Origin: Ensifer adhaerens | GTDB taxonomy: Bacteria > Pseudomonadota > Alphaproteobacteria > Rhizobiales > Rhizobiaceae | Assembly (NCBI RefSeq): GCF_020035535.1 | Contig: NZ_CP083351.1 | Location: 434,001-498,000 of the forward strand | Length of the DNA: 64,000 nucleotides | Direction: 5' to 3' | Shown here: piece after piece, positions 44,569 to 53,452 of the stretch | How positions within the stretch are numbered: the first letter of the stretch is position 1 | Layout of the letters: the number at the start of each line of letters is the position of its first letter | Translations under genes and position numbers: made by a program | Notes under the pieces: model-generated | What the model saw: the letters and a program-made list of their open reading frames with translations, nothing else | Databases searched by the model: none | Told to the model about the DNA's origin: nothing

Positions 44569-45119
44569 GCGTCGAGCCGTCTCTCAATCGCGCTTTGATC
44601 CTCGCCCGCTTCGGAACGACAATCGAAGATTTGGGGACGGCGCACGGCGTTGATGTCTTTACCGTTCCAATGACGAGCCTCATCGAATTCTGCCAATTCC
44701 TGAAAGAGGACCCGGGGCTGCAGTTTAATTTCCTTTCGGATATCTGCGGGGTCGATCACTATCCCAAAACCCCTCGCTTCGAGACGGTGTACCACCTCTA
44801 TTCGTTGCCCAACCGTTGGCGCGTTCGCATCAAGTGCTTTCTTGGCGACCCGCCGGAGGTCCCAACGGTCACAGGCGTCTGGCGAACCGCCAACTGGCAC
44901 GAACGCGAGGCCTTTGACATGTATGGCATCCGGTTCGAAGGGCATCCCGACCTCAGGCGGATCTATCTCTGGGAAGGTTTCGAGGGCTTCCCACAACGCA
45001 AGGACTTTCCGCTAAAGGGCTACAAGGACAAGCTCAATCCGTTTGGTGCCGACGGTCCGCCGCCGACACAGCCTGATTTGGCCACCCGGGACATTCCATG
45101 GAGCGGGAAGGGGAACTGA
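44565..45119 (+). CDS. nuoC: NADH-quinone oxidoreductase subunit C
   Basis: This 184-residue peripheral-arm subunit of the 30-kDa family has the signature [20 protein letters not shown] followed by [20 protein letters not shown], characteristic of NuoC. It is separate from NuoD, unlike the NuoCD fusion of enterics. A 73-bp gap with an unused AAGGAGG precedes nuoD. Confidence 0.95.
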   Translation: MSVEPSLNRALILARFGTTIEDLGTAHGVDVFTVPMTSLIEFCQFLKEDPGLQFNFLSDICGVDHYPKTPRFETVYHLYSLPNRWRVRIKCFLGDPPEVPTVTGVWRTANWHEREAFDMYGIRFEGHPDLRRIYLWEGFEGFPQRKDFPLKGYKDKLNPFGADGPPPTQPDLATRDIPWSGKGN

Positions 45120-45192
45120 TCGTGCAAAGCTTGGGTCGCGCGACCCAGCGACATTGTAAACCAAGGAGGCCGTTTGACGCCGGAGCGTTGAG

Positions 45193-46407
45193 ATGACCGA
45201 AGTCACCGAGCTCACAAGGCTAGAGGGCGAAGCGCTCAGCAGCAAGGAAGTGCTTCTCAACCTCGGTCCCCAGCACCCCAGCACCCATGGGGTACTCCGG
45301 CTCGTCCTTGAGCTCGACGGCGAGATTGTCGAGCGGGTGGATCCGCATATCGGCTATCTCCACCGCGGTACCGAGAAATTGGCGGAAAGCTTCACCTATA
45401 CCCAGATCTTTCCGCTGACCGATCGGCTCGACTATCTCTGCCCGCCATCCAACAACCTGGCCTTTGCACTGGCCGTAGAGAAGCTGCTTGGCATAAAGGC
45501 TCCGATCCGGGCGCAATATATCCGTGTGATGATGGCGGAACTTGCACGGATCTCGGGCCACCTCCTGATCACCGGTGCACTCCCAATGGATCTCGGCGCG
45601 ATGACCGCGCTGCTTTATGTCATGCGCGAGCGTGAAATGATCATGGATCTTCTGGAAATGATCACTGGCGCACGCATGCACACGTCTTTTTGCCGCGTCG
45701 GTGGGGTGCGCGAGGACCTGCCCGAAGGCTTCTTCCCGAAGATCCGGGAATTCTGCGACATCTTTCCGAGCCGGATACGGGACTATGAGCGTCTGCTTGA
45801 AGACAACCGGGTATTCCTGAAGCGCACGCGGGATATCGGCGTCATCGCCGCAGAAGATGCCATCGACCTCGGCTTGTCCGGTCCGAACCTTCGGGCATCA
45901 GGTGTCGACTGGGACATCCGTCGTGACGAACCCTACGAGATTTATGATCGGCTCGAGTTCAACGTCATCACCAGCACCGACGGCGATTGTTATGCGCGCT
46001 GGCGCTGCCGGGTTGACGAGATGCGCGAAAGCCTAAGGATCATCGAACAGTGCATCGATCAGATGCCCGAGGGGCCATTCCAGATCGACACCCCGACGAT
46101 CGCCTTCCCGGTCGACAAGGAAAGAGTGCACTGCTCGATGGAAGCCCTCATCCAGCATTTCGATCTCTCCGCCTACGGCTTTAACGTACCGGCGGGCGAG
46201 GTCTATTCGGCGATCGAGGCACCCAAGGGGGAACTCGGGTTCTACATCATCAGTGACGGGTCGCCGAAACCGTTTCGCATGAAGGTCCGGGCGCCTTCTT
46301 TCGTCAATCTGCAAGGGATCTTCGGGGTGACGAACGCCCGTTACCTTGCCGATATGATCGCAGTGCTTGGCAGCCTCGACCCGGTGATGGCGGAGGTGGA
46401 CAAGTAA
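45193..46407 (+). CDS. nuoD: NADH-quinone oxidoreductase subunit D
   Basis: This 404-residue 49-kDa-family subunit forms the quinone cavity with NuoB. The N-terminal NLGPQHPSTHGVLRLVLELD includes the cavity His. YLHRGTEKLAE and the C-terminal DPVMAEVDK (the latter replaces the Asp/Arg end of hydrogenases) are typical. The GGAG ribosome site is 7 nt before the ATG. Confidence 0.95.
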   Translation: MTEVTELTRLEGEALSSKEVLLNLGPQHPSTHGVLRLVLELDGEIVERVDPHIGYLHRGTEKLAESFTYTQIFPLTDRLDYLCPPSNNLAFALAVEKLLGIKAPIRAQYIRVMMAELARISGHLLITGALPMDLGAMTALLYVMREREMIMDLLEMITGARMHTSFCRVGGVREDLPEGFFPKIREFCDIFPSRIRDYERLLEDNRVFLKRTRDIGVIAAEDAIDLGLSGPNLRASGVDWDIRRDEPYEIYDRLEFNVITSTDGDCYARWRCRVDEMRESLRIIEQCIDQMPEGPFQIDTPTIAFPVDKERVHCSMEALIQHFDLSAYGFNVPAGEVYSAIEAPKGELGFYIISDGSPKPFRMKVRAPSFVNLQGIFGVTNARYLADMIAVLGSLDPVMAEVDK

Positions 46408-46423
46408 CCAGGAATTGGCCGCA

Positions 46424-46915
46424 ATGACGATGCGCGAAAAGATAAAAGAGGCTGCAACGCGGTATCCCGACCAACGCTCGGCAATCATGCCGGCGCTTCT
46501 CATTGCCCAGCGCGAACATGGCTATCTGCCTGGCCCGGTGCTGGAGGAGGTCGCTGAAATCCTCGGTGTTGAGCGGATCTGGGTCTACGAGCTGGCGACA
46601 TTCTACACACTCTTCCATACCGAGCCCGTCGGCAATTTCCATCTGCAGCTGTGCGACAACGTCTCCTGCATGCTGTGCCACTGCGAGGATCTGTTGCGGC
46701 ATTTGGAGCAAGTGCTGGGGATCGAAAAAGGCGGAACGACCCCGGACGGCATGTTTACGCTGTCGACCGTCGAATGCCTCGGGGCGTGCGAGATGGCCCC
46801 CGTCATGCAGGTCGGCGACAACTATCATGGCAACCTCGATGCCGCGGGCATCGACGCGCTTTTAGACCGGCTGCGGGCTACGGGCGCCGATCTTGTCGCA
46901 ACGCAACCGGGATAG
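46424..46915 (+). CDS. nuoE: NADH-quinone oxidoreductase subunit E
   Basis: This 163-residue thioredoxin-fold subunit binds the [2Fe-2S] cluster N1a. The four ligands are present as C-x4-C in LCDNVSCMLC and C-x3-C in ECLGACEMAP; an extra Cys pair (MLCHC) follows the second ligand. The start may be ATG 46424 or 46430, with AGGA 46409-46412 upstream. nuoF begins 4 bp after the stop. Confidence 0.93.
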   Translation: MTMREKIKEAATRYPDQRSAIMPALLIAQREHGYLPGPVLEEVAEILGVERIWVYELATFYTLFHTEPVGNFHLQLCDNVSCMLCHCEDLLRHLEQVLGIEKGGTTPDGMFTLSTVECLGACEMAPVMQVGDNYHGNLDAAGIDALLDRLRATGADLVATQPG

Positions 46916-46919
46916 CGCC

Positions 46920-48182
46920 ATGTTCGAGCCGGTCCTTTTGAAAAATCTCGATGTTACAGACGCCCATCTCCTGGCGACCTATGAGGCCGGCGGGGGCTAC
47001 CGGGCTCTTGCAAGAGCGCTCAAGGAATATACGCCAGATGAAATCATCGACCTCGTCAAGACATCGAACCTGCGCGGTCGCGGCGGTGCCGGATTTCCAA
47101 CGGGCATGAAGTGGAGTTTCGTGCCGAAGGGGAACAGACAGAAATATCTCTGCTGCAATGCCGATGAAGGCGAGCCCGGCACCTTCAAGGACCGCATTAT
47201 CATGGAGCGCGACCCGCATCAGCTGATCGAGGGCATGGCAATCGCCGCCTACGCGATCGGGGCAGAAGTCGCCTACGTCTATATCCGCGGGGAATATGTG
47301 CTTGCGATGCGTCGGCTCGAACAGGCGATCGCCGAGGCCAGGGCGAAGGGTTACCTCGGTTCGCGGATCCTGGGCTCGGACTTCAATTTTATCGTGCATG
47401 TCCATTGCGGCGCCGGTGCCTATATTTGCGGCGAAGAGACGGCAATGCTTGATTCACTTGAAGGCAAAAGGGCGCAGCCGCGCCTGAAGCCGCCGTTCCC
47501 GGCCGTTGCGGGGCTCTATGCCAGCCCGACCGTCATCAACAATGTAGAAACGCTGGTCTGCGTGCCGCATATCGTTGCCCGGGGTGCTGATTGGTTCCGC
47601 ACGATCGGCCCGGCAAAGAGCCCGGGCCCGAAGCTCTACTGCGTCAGCGGACAGGTGCGCAAGCCGGGGCTCTACGAGCTTCCGATGGGAATCCCGCTGC
47701 GCGAACTGGTCGAGGATCATGCCGGCGGGGTGCCGGCCGGGCGCAGGATCAAGGCGGTAATCCCCGGTGGGGTTTCAGCACCGGTGCTCCCGGAAACCGG
47801 CCTGGATGTCGCAATGGACTTCGACTCGCTTGCAGCCGTCGGTTCGATGCTTGGCTCGGCAGGCGTCATCGTCGTCGACGACACGACATGCATGGTCAAG
47901 GTCGCGACCCGGATCGTCGAGTTCTTCCACCACGAATCCTGCGGCAAGTGCACCCCTTGCCGTGAAGGGCTGAACTGGGCGGTGAAAGTGTTGCGCCGGA
48001 TCGACGCGGGCGAGGGTGCGCCGGGCGACATGGAGCAGCTGGACATGCTTTGCAAAGGCATTTTCGGCAATACGTTTTGTGCCCTGGGAGATGGCGCGGC
48101 CATGGGATTGCGCGCCTCGCTTTTGCACTTCCGGGATGAGTTCGTCGCTCATATCGAAGAACGGCGCTGTCCGTTCCATTAA
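46920..48182 (+). CDS. nuoF: NADH-quinone oxidoreductase subunit F
   Basis: This 420-residue subunit binds NADH, FMN and the [4Fe-4S] cluster N3. The glycine-rich NADH/FMN motif GRGGAGFPTGMKW (about residue 54) is intact, as are the FMN region GAYICGEETAMLDSLEG and the cluster motif ESCGKCTPCREG, with a fourth Cys in NTFCALGD. ATG 46920 is chosen for family length. Confidence 0.96.
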   Translation: MFEPVLLKNLDVTDAHLLATYEAGGGYRALARALKEYTPDEIIDLVKTSNLRGRGGAGFPTGMKWSFVPKGNRQKYLCCNADEGEPGTFKDRIIMERDPHQLIEGMAIAAYAIGAEVAYVYIRGEYVLAMRRLEQAIAEARAKGYLGSRILGSDFNFIVHVHCGAGAYICGEETAMLDSLEGKRAQPRLKPPFPAVAGLYASPTVINNVETLVCVPHIVARGADWFRTIGPAKSPGPKLYCVSGQVRKPGLYELPMGIPLRELVEDHAGGVPAGRRIKAVIPGGVSAPVLPETGLDVAMDFDSLAAVGSMLGSAGVIVVDDTTCMVKVATRIVEFFHHESCGKCTPCREGLNWAVKVLRRIDAGEGAPGDMEQLDMLCKGIFGNTFCALGDGAAMGLRASLLHFRDEFVAHIEERRCPFH

Positions 48183-48212
48183 GAGCACCCTAGGCAAAGG
48201 GGCGTGTAGGTC

Positions 48213-50780
48213 ATGGCTAGCGTTACGATCAATGGACAAACAATTGATGTCGAGCCCGGTTCGACCGTGCTGCAGGTTGCCCGGCGATTGGGCATCGATG
48301 TTCCAACCTTTTGCTACCTGAAGCGCCTGCCGCCTCTTGCCTCTTGCCGCATGTGTCTCGTGGAGATCGAGGGGCTGCGCCGATTGCAGCCATCCTGCGC
48401 CACCGTCGTCACAGACGGCATGGTCGTGCGTACGGACACATCGTTGATCGACGAAACGCGCTCTTCCATGCTCGACATGCTGCTTGCCAATCATCCTCTC
48501 GATTGCCCGATCTGCGACAAGGGCGGCGAGTGCGAGCTTCAGGATATGGTGATGGCCTATGGTCCTGATAAAAGCCGGTTCCGCGATCCCAAACGCGTGT
48601 TCCATTCTCGCGACATTCGCTTGAGCCCCGTCATCATCATGAACGTCAACCGCTGTATTCAGTGTCAGCGCTGCGTGCGAATGTGCGAAGAGGTGGTCGG
48701 TGCTGTCGCGCTCGGAACAATCGAAAAAGGCATGGATACGGCCGTGACCGGATTTGAGGGGAGCCTTGCCAGTTGCGACCAGTGCGGCAACTGCGTCGAG
48801 GTCTGCCCGGTCGGTGCACTGATGAGCTTTCCCTATCGATACAAGGCACGCCCCTGGGACCTTGCCGAAACAGACACGGTTTGCCCGCATTGCGGTACGG
48901 GTTGCCAGCTGACTGTCGGGGCGCGCAAGGGCGAGTTTATGCGGGTCCGCTCCAAGGAGGAACATGGCGTCAACCGCGAAACGCTCTGCGCGCGCGGCCG
49001 CTTCGGCCTCGACTTCATCGAAGGACAAGATCGGATCAGACGGCCAATGATCCGCCATGAGGGCGTCCTCGTGTCGGTCTCCTGGGACGAGGCAGGAAGC
49101 TATCTGCGCCAGCGGCTGGCTCAGGTCGAAGGCAAGGCGATTGGTGGAATTGTCTCGCCACGCCTGCCCAACGAAGTGCTCTATCAGTTCCAGAAGCTGT
49201 TGCGGACCGTCTTCCTCACCAACAACATTGACTGCTCGTCGCGCTGGTCCACGCCCTTCGATGCGCTTGCCCCCATCTTGGCACGCTATACCCGCAGCCC
49301 TCTTAATGAGGTGCTTGGCAAAGAATGTGTGCTCGTTGTCGGCGGAAATCCGACGGAGGAAAACCCGGTCACCGAATATCTGCTGCGGGATGCCGCGAGA
49401 CGACGCAAGACCGTGCTTCTCATGCTGACGACCCGACCGTCCCGTCTCGACGACGATGCGCAAGCGGTGGTCCGCGTGTCGCCCGGCGCAGAAGCGATGA
49501 AACTTCAGGCAGTTGTTGCCGGCCTAGCGGCGGCGGCGGGGGAGAGCCTTGATAGTGAAACACACGCGGCGCTGGGACCGACAATCGCCAGCGCGGCGGC
49601 CGACAAAGACGTCGATCGTCTGGTTGCCGCGCTTAACGATCGAAAGACCGTTTCGATCCTTGTCAGCGTCGACCTCCTGCGGTTGCCCGAAGCGGACGCG
49701 ACATTCCAGCAACTCGCCAACCTCCTGCAACTGCTCGGGCTCCTTGGCAAGGATCCGGCATTGCAGGTGCTTTTTGATCGCGCCAACCAAATGGGGAGCT
49801 GGGATATGGGCGTTCTTTCCGGCGCTTTGCCCGGGATGCGAGCCATCAGCGACGGTGCTGTGCGCAACGCCTTTGGTCGAGACTGGAGTACTGAAATCCC
49901 ACATGAGCCCGGCGCTGACCTCGACGAGATGTTGGATCTTTGCGTCTCAGGAAAGATGGGCGCGCTCTATCTGGTCGGAAGCGACCCCTTGATCGCTTAT
50001 CCGGACCGGGAGTTCGCAGCCCAAGCCCTTGGCACTTGCGATCTTCTGATTGTGCAGGACAGTTTCCTGACAGAGACGGCCGCATTGGCTGAAGTCGTTT
50101 TGCCCGCGGCCGGCTATGGCGAGGAGCCGGGCACCTTCACCAACAATGAGGGGCGCGTCCAGAAGGTCCGCAAGTTCCGAGAGCCCGTCTTCGAAGCACG
50201 AGATAATCTGGCGATCTTCGATTTTATCGCGGCACTGCGCGGCCGCAAATTGCAGCATTCGACACAGAGCGAGATTTTCCATGAGATCGCGCGAATGGTT
50301 CCGGCCTATCAAGGGCTGACCGAAGACGATATTGGCGCCGACGGCGCCTTCACCACAACGAGCGCGATATCGCCTGGCAGCGCATTTTCCGCGTTGCCGC
50401 CTTCTTGCACAACTGCCGACGGCCTCATGCTCGTCACAGGCAACAGCCTGTTCCACAACGGCTACCTTTCGAAGCGCTCGGAGATCCTGAATACGGTCGC
50501 CAACGACCCTTATGTCGCGATGAATGTTGACGATGCTCAAGAACTCGGGCTGTCGGACGGGGACCAGGTGCGTGTTTGCTCGTCCCGAGGCGCACTGGTC
50601 GCGACGCTGAAGGTCGAGAGGCAGTTTCCAAGGCGCCTTGTATTTGTCCCTGAAAACTATAGATCGCTACGCCTCAACAGCCTGATGCGACGCGGTGAGT
50701 ACCCGTGTCCGGTTGAGGTCAAACGTGTCGCGGCGGCGGAGCATACCGAGGCCACGAACCGGGTCTGGCGTGGAGTGTGA
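48213..50780 (+). CDS. nuoG: NADH-quinone oxidoreductase subunit G
   Basis: This 855-residue subunit starts with a [2Fe-2S] ferredoxin domain (CRMCLVEIEG). The His-ligated cluster follows (HPLDCPICDKGGECELQD), then a two-cluster ferredoxin section (CIQCQRCVRMCEE and CDQCGNCVEVCPVGAL). A molybdopterin-oxidoreductase-like domain completes it. The N7 cluster ligands are present (CPHCGTGC and a later LCARGR), a feature kept only in some bacterial lineages. It is the last gene of the plus-strand cluster and converges with the CBS-nuoI-nuoH genes. Confidence 0.95.
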   Translation: MASVTINGQTIDVEPGSTVLQVARRLGIDVPTFCYLKRLPPLASCRMCLVEIEGLRRLQPSCATVVTDGMVVRTDTSLIDETRSSMLDMLLANHPLDCPICDKGGECELQDMVMAYGPDKSRFRDPKRVFHSRDIRLSPVIIMNVNRCIQCQRCVRMCEEVVGAVALGTIEKGMDTAVTGFEGSLASCDQCGNCVEVCPVGALMSFPYRYKARPWDLAETDTVCPHCGTGCQLTVGARKGEFMRVRSKEEHGVNRETLCARGRFGLDFIEGQDRIRRPMIRHEGVLVSVSWDEAGSYLRQRLAQVEGKAIGGIVSPRLPNEVLYQFQKLLRTVFLTNNIDCSSRWSTPFDALAPILARYTRSPLNEVLGKECVLVVGGNPTEENPVTEYLLRDAARRRKTVLLMLTTRPSRLDDDAQAVVRVSPGAEAMKLQAVVAGLAAAAGESLDSETHAALGPTIASAAADKDVDRLVAALNDRKTVSILVSVDLLRLPEADATFQQLANLLQLLGLLGKDPALQVLFDRANQMGSWDMGVLSGALPGMRAISDGAVRNAFGRDWSTEIPHEPGADLDEMLDLCVSGKMGALYLVGSDPLIAYPDREFAAQALGTCDLLIVQDSFLTETAALAEVVLPAAGYGEEPGTFTNNEGRVQKVRKFREPVFEARDNLAIFDFIAALRGRKLQHSTQSEIFHEIARMVPAYQGLTEDDIGADGAFTTTSAISPGSAFSALPPSCTTADGLMLVTGNSLFHNGYLSKRSEILNTVANDPYVAMNVDDAQELGLSDGDQVRVCSSRGALVATLKVERQFPRRLVFVPENYRSLRLNSLMRRGEYPCPVEVKRVAAAEHTEATNRVWRGV

Positions 50781-50829
50781 TCGGTGATCAACCGCTCCGC
50801 GTATCGATGGCCGAAAGGCTCGAAACCCT

Positions 50830-51270
50830 TCAATGATAGCCGGCCCCGGCTATGTAGTCGTGCAGGTGCAGTTCCGTGCGTTGTGCTTCCTCAAGCCGGT
50901 GCTTGACCACGTCGCCGATGCTGACGACGCCGACAAGCGCCTCCTCCTCGATGACGAGCACATGACGTGTGCGCCGCTGGGTCATGATGCCCATGACGAC
51001 CGGCAACCCATCGAGGGCCGAGCAGACTGCGACATTGCGGTTCATGATTTCAGCGACCGGCATCAACGCTGCCTCGGGGCCGTACTCTGCAAGCGCATTG
51101 CAACAATCCCGCTCCGATAGCGTGCCCAGATATCGTCCAGGCGCGTGGCTGACGACCACGAAGCCGATATTGTTGTCCCGAAACAGCCTGAGGACTTCCA
51201 CCATCGACTGGTCTGGAGCAACAGCAATGACGCCGGCACCTTTATCCTTTACGATTTCGCCGACAAACAT
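50830..51270 (-). CDS. Two-CBS-domain protein linked to complex I genes
   Basis: This 146-residue soluble protein consists of a CBS pair (about residues 8-65 and 75-130) and little else. CBS pairs bind adenine nucleotides or NAD(H)-type ligands in many proteins. The strong ribosome site AAAGGAGG lies 6 nt before the ATG. It lies 45 bp after nuoI on the same strand, so it is probably co-transcribed with nuoH and nuoI. A role as an energy-state sensor for this complex I is possible, but CBS-only proteins are common in rhizobia. Confidence 0.88.
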   Translation of the reverse strand: MFVGEIVKDKGAGVIAVAPDQSMVEVLRLFRDNNIGFVVVSHAPGRYLGTLSERDCCNALAEYGPEAALMPVAEIMNRNVAVCSALDGLPVVMGIMTQRRTRHVLVIEEEALVGVVSIGDVVKHRLEEAQRTELHLHDYIAGAGYH

Positions 51271-51315
51271 CTGAGCCTCCTTTCTACGCGCGGCGGCCTG
51301 TCAGATGGCGCGCGT

Positions 51316-51882
51316 TCACGTCCGCCGGATATTCCGCCACCAGTTGTACCCATGCGGTTCCTTCGTCTCGACCAGCACGTTCTCCTTGGTGTTTAGACGC
51401 GCGGCAACAACGCTGCCACCGGTCGATGCCTTTCCCGGTTTACGGAGAAGTTCGTCGCGCGCGATCACCAGATCGCGCGAGGAAAAACTCGAGAACTCGT
51501 ACTGCTGACCGAGCGCGATCGCATCTGCCGGGCAGGCGTCTTCGCACAAGCCGCAAAACAGGCATCGGGCCGTGTCGATCTCGAATTTAGCGGGGTGACG
51601 GTTGCCCTTCTCGTCCTCATAGGGGACGACCTCGATGCAATCGCAGGGGCAAATCCGCGCGCAGAGTTCGCAGGCGACGCATTTGATTTCGCCTTCGTCG
51701 TCGCGTTTGAGGAAGTGGTGCCCGCGATAGCGCGAGTAGGGCAGCCATTTCTCCTTGTCCGGATACTGCATGGTCACGGGCTTGGAGAACATGTAGCCAA
51801 AGGTCAACCTGAGGGCGCGCGCCAGATCGGAAAACAACGCCCAGCCGATCCATGTTGCAGCTTTGTTCAGAACGCGTGCCAT
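51316..51882 (-). CDS. nuoI: NADH-quinone oxidoreductase subunit I
   Basis: This 188-residue peripheral-arm subunit carries clusters N6a and N6b. Both ferredoxin motifs are intact: CVACELCARICPCDC and CLFCGLCEDACPADAI. The N-terminal amphipathic part (LRLTFGYMFSKPVTMQYPD) is typical. It is on the minus strand, opposite to nuoJ-G, 110 bp downstream of nuoH. Confidence 0.95.
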   Translation of the reverse strand: MARVLNKAATWIGWALFSDLARALRLTFGYMFSKPVTMQYPDKEKWLPYSRYRGHHFLKRDDEGEIKCVACELCARICPCDCIEVVPYEDEKGNRHPAKFEIDTARCLFCGLCEDACPADAIALGQQYEFSSFSSRDLVIARDELLRKPGKASTGGSVVAARLNTKENVLVETKEPHGYNWWRNIRRT

Positions 51883-51992
51883 CGCCGCGCCGTCCTACGA
51901 GGCTCCGGTGCGCTTTAAGGCGCCTGAGCCGCCGTAGCCCTTTGGTTTGCTGCGCGTGCCCCAGCACTTCTAAGGACCACGCAGTGGAGCCG

Positions 51993-52988
51993 CTACAGCC
52001 CCTGAGAAAAAGCTATGCCAGTGACAAGTATGTTCGCCAAGGACAGAGGAAGCAAGACTTTCCATCCGATCGCCATCAACTGATCATAGCGATAGCGAGG
52101 CAATGTGAAGCGAAGCCACATGAACAGGTAGACGAAAAACGCCACCTTGAGCAGGAACCACACAAGTGGCGGCAGCGGCAGCAATATTCCGTTCCAACCG
52201 CCGAAAAAAAGGATAACCGAAAGCACCGACACCAGGAGCATGATGACATACTCGCTGACCATGAAGAACGCGAAGCGTATGCCGCTGTATTCGGTATGAA
52301 ATCCGGCGCCGAGATCGCCTTCCGCTTCAGCCAGATCGAAGGGAATGCGTTGCGCTTCAGCCAGGCCGGCAACAAAGAACACGAAGAAGCCGATCGGCTG
52401 ATAAACGATATTCCAGACATCGCTTTGCGCGCGCACGATATCTACGAGGCTCATCGATTGCGCCAGCATGACGACGCCGATGACCGCAAACCCCATGGGA
52501 ATTTCATAGCTGATCATCTGTGCGCAGGTTCTAAGACTGCCGAGCACCGCGTATTTGCTGTTGGCGGCCCAGCCGCCGAAGATGACACCATAGACCTCGA
52601 GACCGATTACCGCGAAAACAAAGAGCAGCGCCACGTTCAAGTTGGAAACGTAAAGCGTAATCTCGGCGTTCAGTATCGAGACTTTCTCACCGAACGGGAT
52701 CGCGACAAAGACGACAAAGGGTGGTGCAAGTGCGAGGATCGGCGCCAACTTAAACAGGAAGCGGTCGGCGTCTGAGGGAATGTGGTCCTCTTTCGTCAGG
52801 AGTTTGATGCCGTCGGCAACAGGCTGCAACAGTCCGTGCCAACCCACGCGCATGGGCCCCATCCGCTGCTGCATGTGACCGGCGATCTTACGTTCCAGCC
52901 AGGTTAGCGGCAGCGGCAATAAAAGCAGGGCCGCAATGAGGAATGCGACCTTGAAGATGATCAGACCAAGGGCGACGGCAAGTTCCAT
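51993..52988 (-). CDS. nuoH: NADH-quinone oxidoreductase subunit H
   Basis: This 331-residue membrane subunit, with about eight hydrophobic segments, forms the quinone-entry site. Conserved parts are LTWLERKIAGHMQQRMGP near residue 30, DGIKLLTKED and the charged loop region FDLAEAEGDLGAGFHTEYSG. It is first in the minus-strand group nuoH-nuoI-CBS. An ATTGTTAACAAT palindrome lies 82 bp upstream of its start. Confidence 0.95.
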   Translation of the reverse strand: MELAVALGLIIFKVAFLIAALLLLPLPLTWLERKIAGHMQQRMGPMRVGWHGLLQPVADGIKLLTKEDHIPSDADRFLFKLAPILALAPPFVVFVAIPFGEKVSILNAEITLYVSNLNVALLFVFAVIGLEVYGVIFGGWAANSKYAVLGSLRTCAQMISYEIPMGFAVIGVVMLAQSMSLVDIVRAQSDVWNIVYQPIGFFVFFVAGLAEAQRIPFDLAEAEGDLGAGFHTEYSGIRFAFFMVSEYVIMLLVSVLSVILFFGGWNGILLPLPPLVWFLLKVAFFVYLFMWLRFTLPRYRYDQLMAIGWKVLLPLSLANILVTGIAFSQGL

Positions 52989-53452
52989 TCCCCGCGCCTA
53001 CGTTTCGAACGGGCTGCGTGACCGGACTTTCAGCCCACATTTGTCCCATTCAATTTACAACGACCTCAAATTGTTAACAATGCCCTCGAAGCTTCGCGGC
53101 ACTCTGACGTCGCGGTTTCCGTCGGAGCCGAGGATGATCCCTTCTTCAAGGGGTGCCAGCAGCATATGCGTGCTTGCGTGCAATCGAGATTTTCGAAAGT
53201 ACGCTCCAGCGACCGCAACATTGGTGTGAGCAGACCGCAAAGGATGTCGGGCGAGGCTTTGACGAGCTCTCACCTTGCGGCACAGCCGACTTGGCCGGGC
53301 TTGCCACCGGATCGACCCTGTCGCGAATGACATGACACGCAGCAGCCTGACTTGGCTCCGGGGCCACTGGTTGCGGCCAGGCGCGGCTGTGCTATCGTTG
53401 TCACCAACCAGCTCTGCAAGGGAGCCCAGTTGACCAACTGGGGCACTATCGA
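52989..53452. other. Divergent intergenic region between nuoH and the cyclase
   Basis: About 460 bp without a supportable gene. It should carry promoters for both neighbours and contains a perfect 12-bp palindrome at 53070-53081. Confidence 0.5.
53070..53081. promoter_or_regulatory. Perfect palindrome ATTGTTAACAAT upstream of nuoH
   Basis: This 12-bp perfect palindrome lies 82 bp before nuoH and could be an operator for the nuoH-nuoI-CBS transcript. The binding protein is unknown. Confidence 0.35.

Noticed and set aside
47775..49463. 562-codon minus-strand frame over nuoF and nuoG
   Set aside because: Antisense to two intact iron-sulfur subunits; no recognisable domain.
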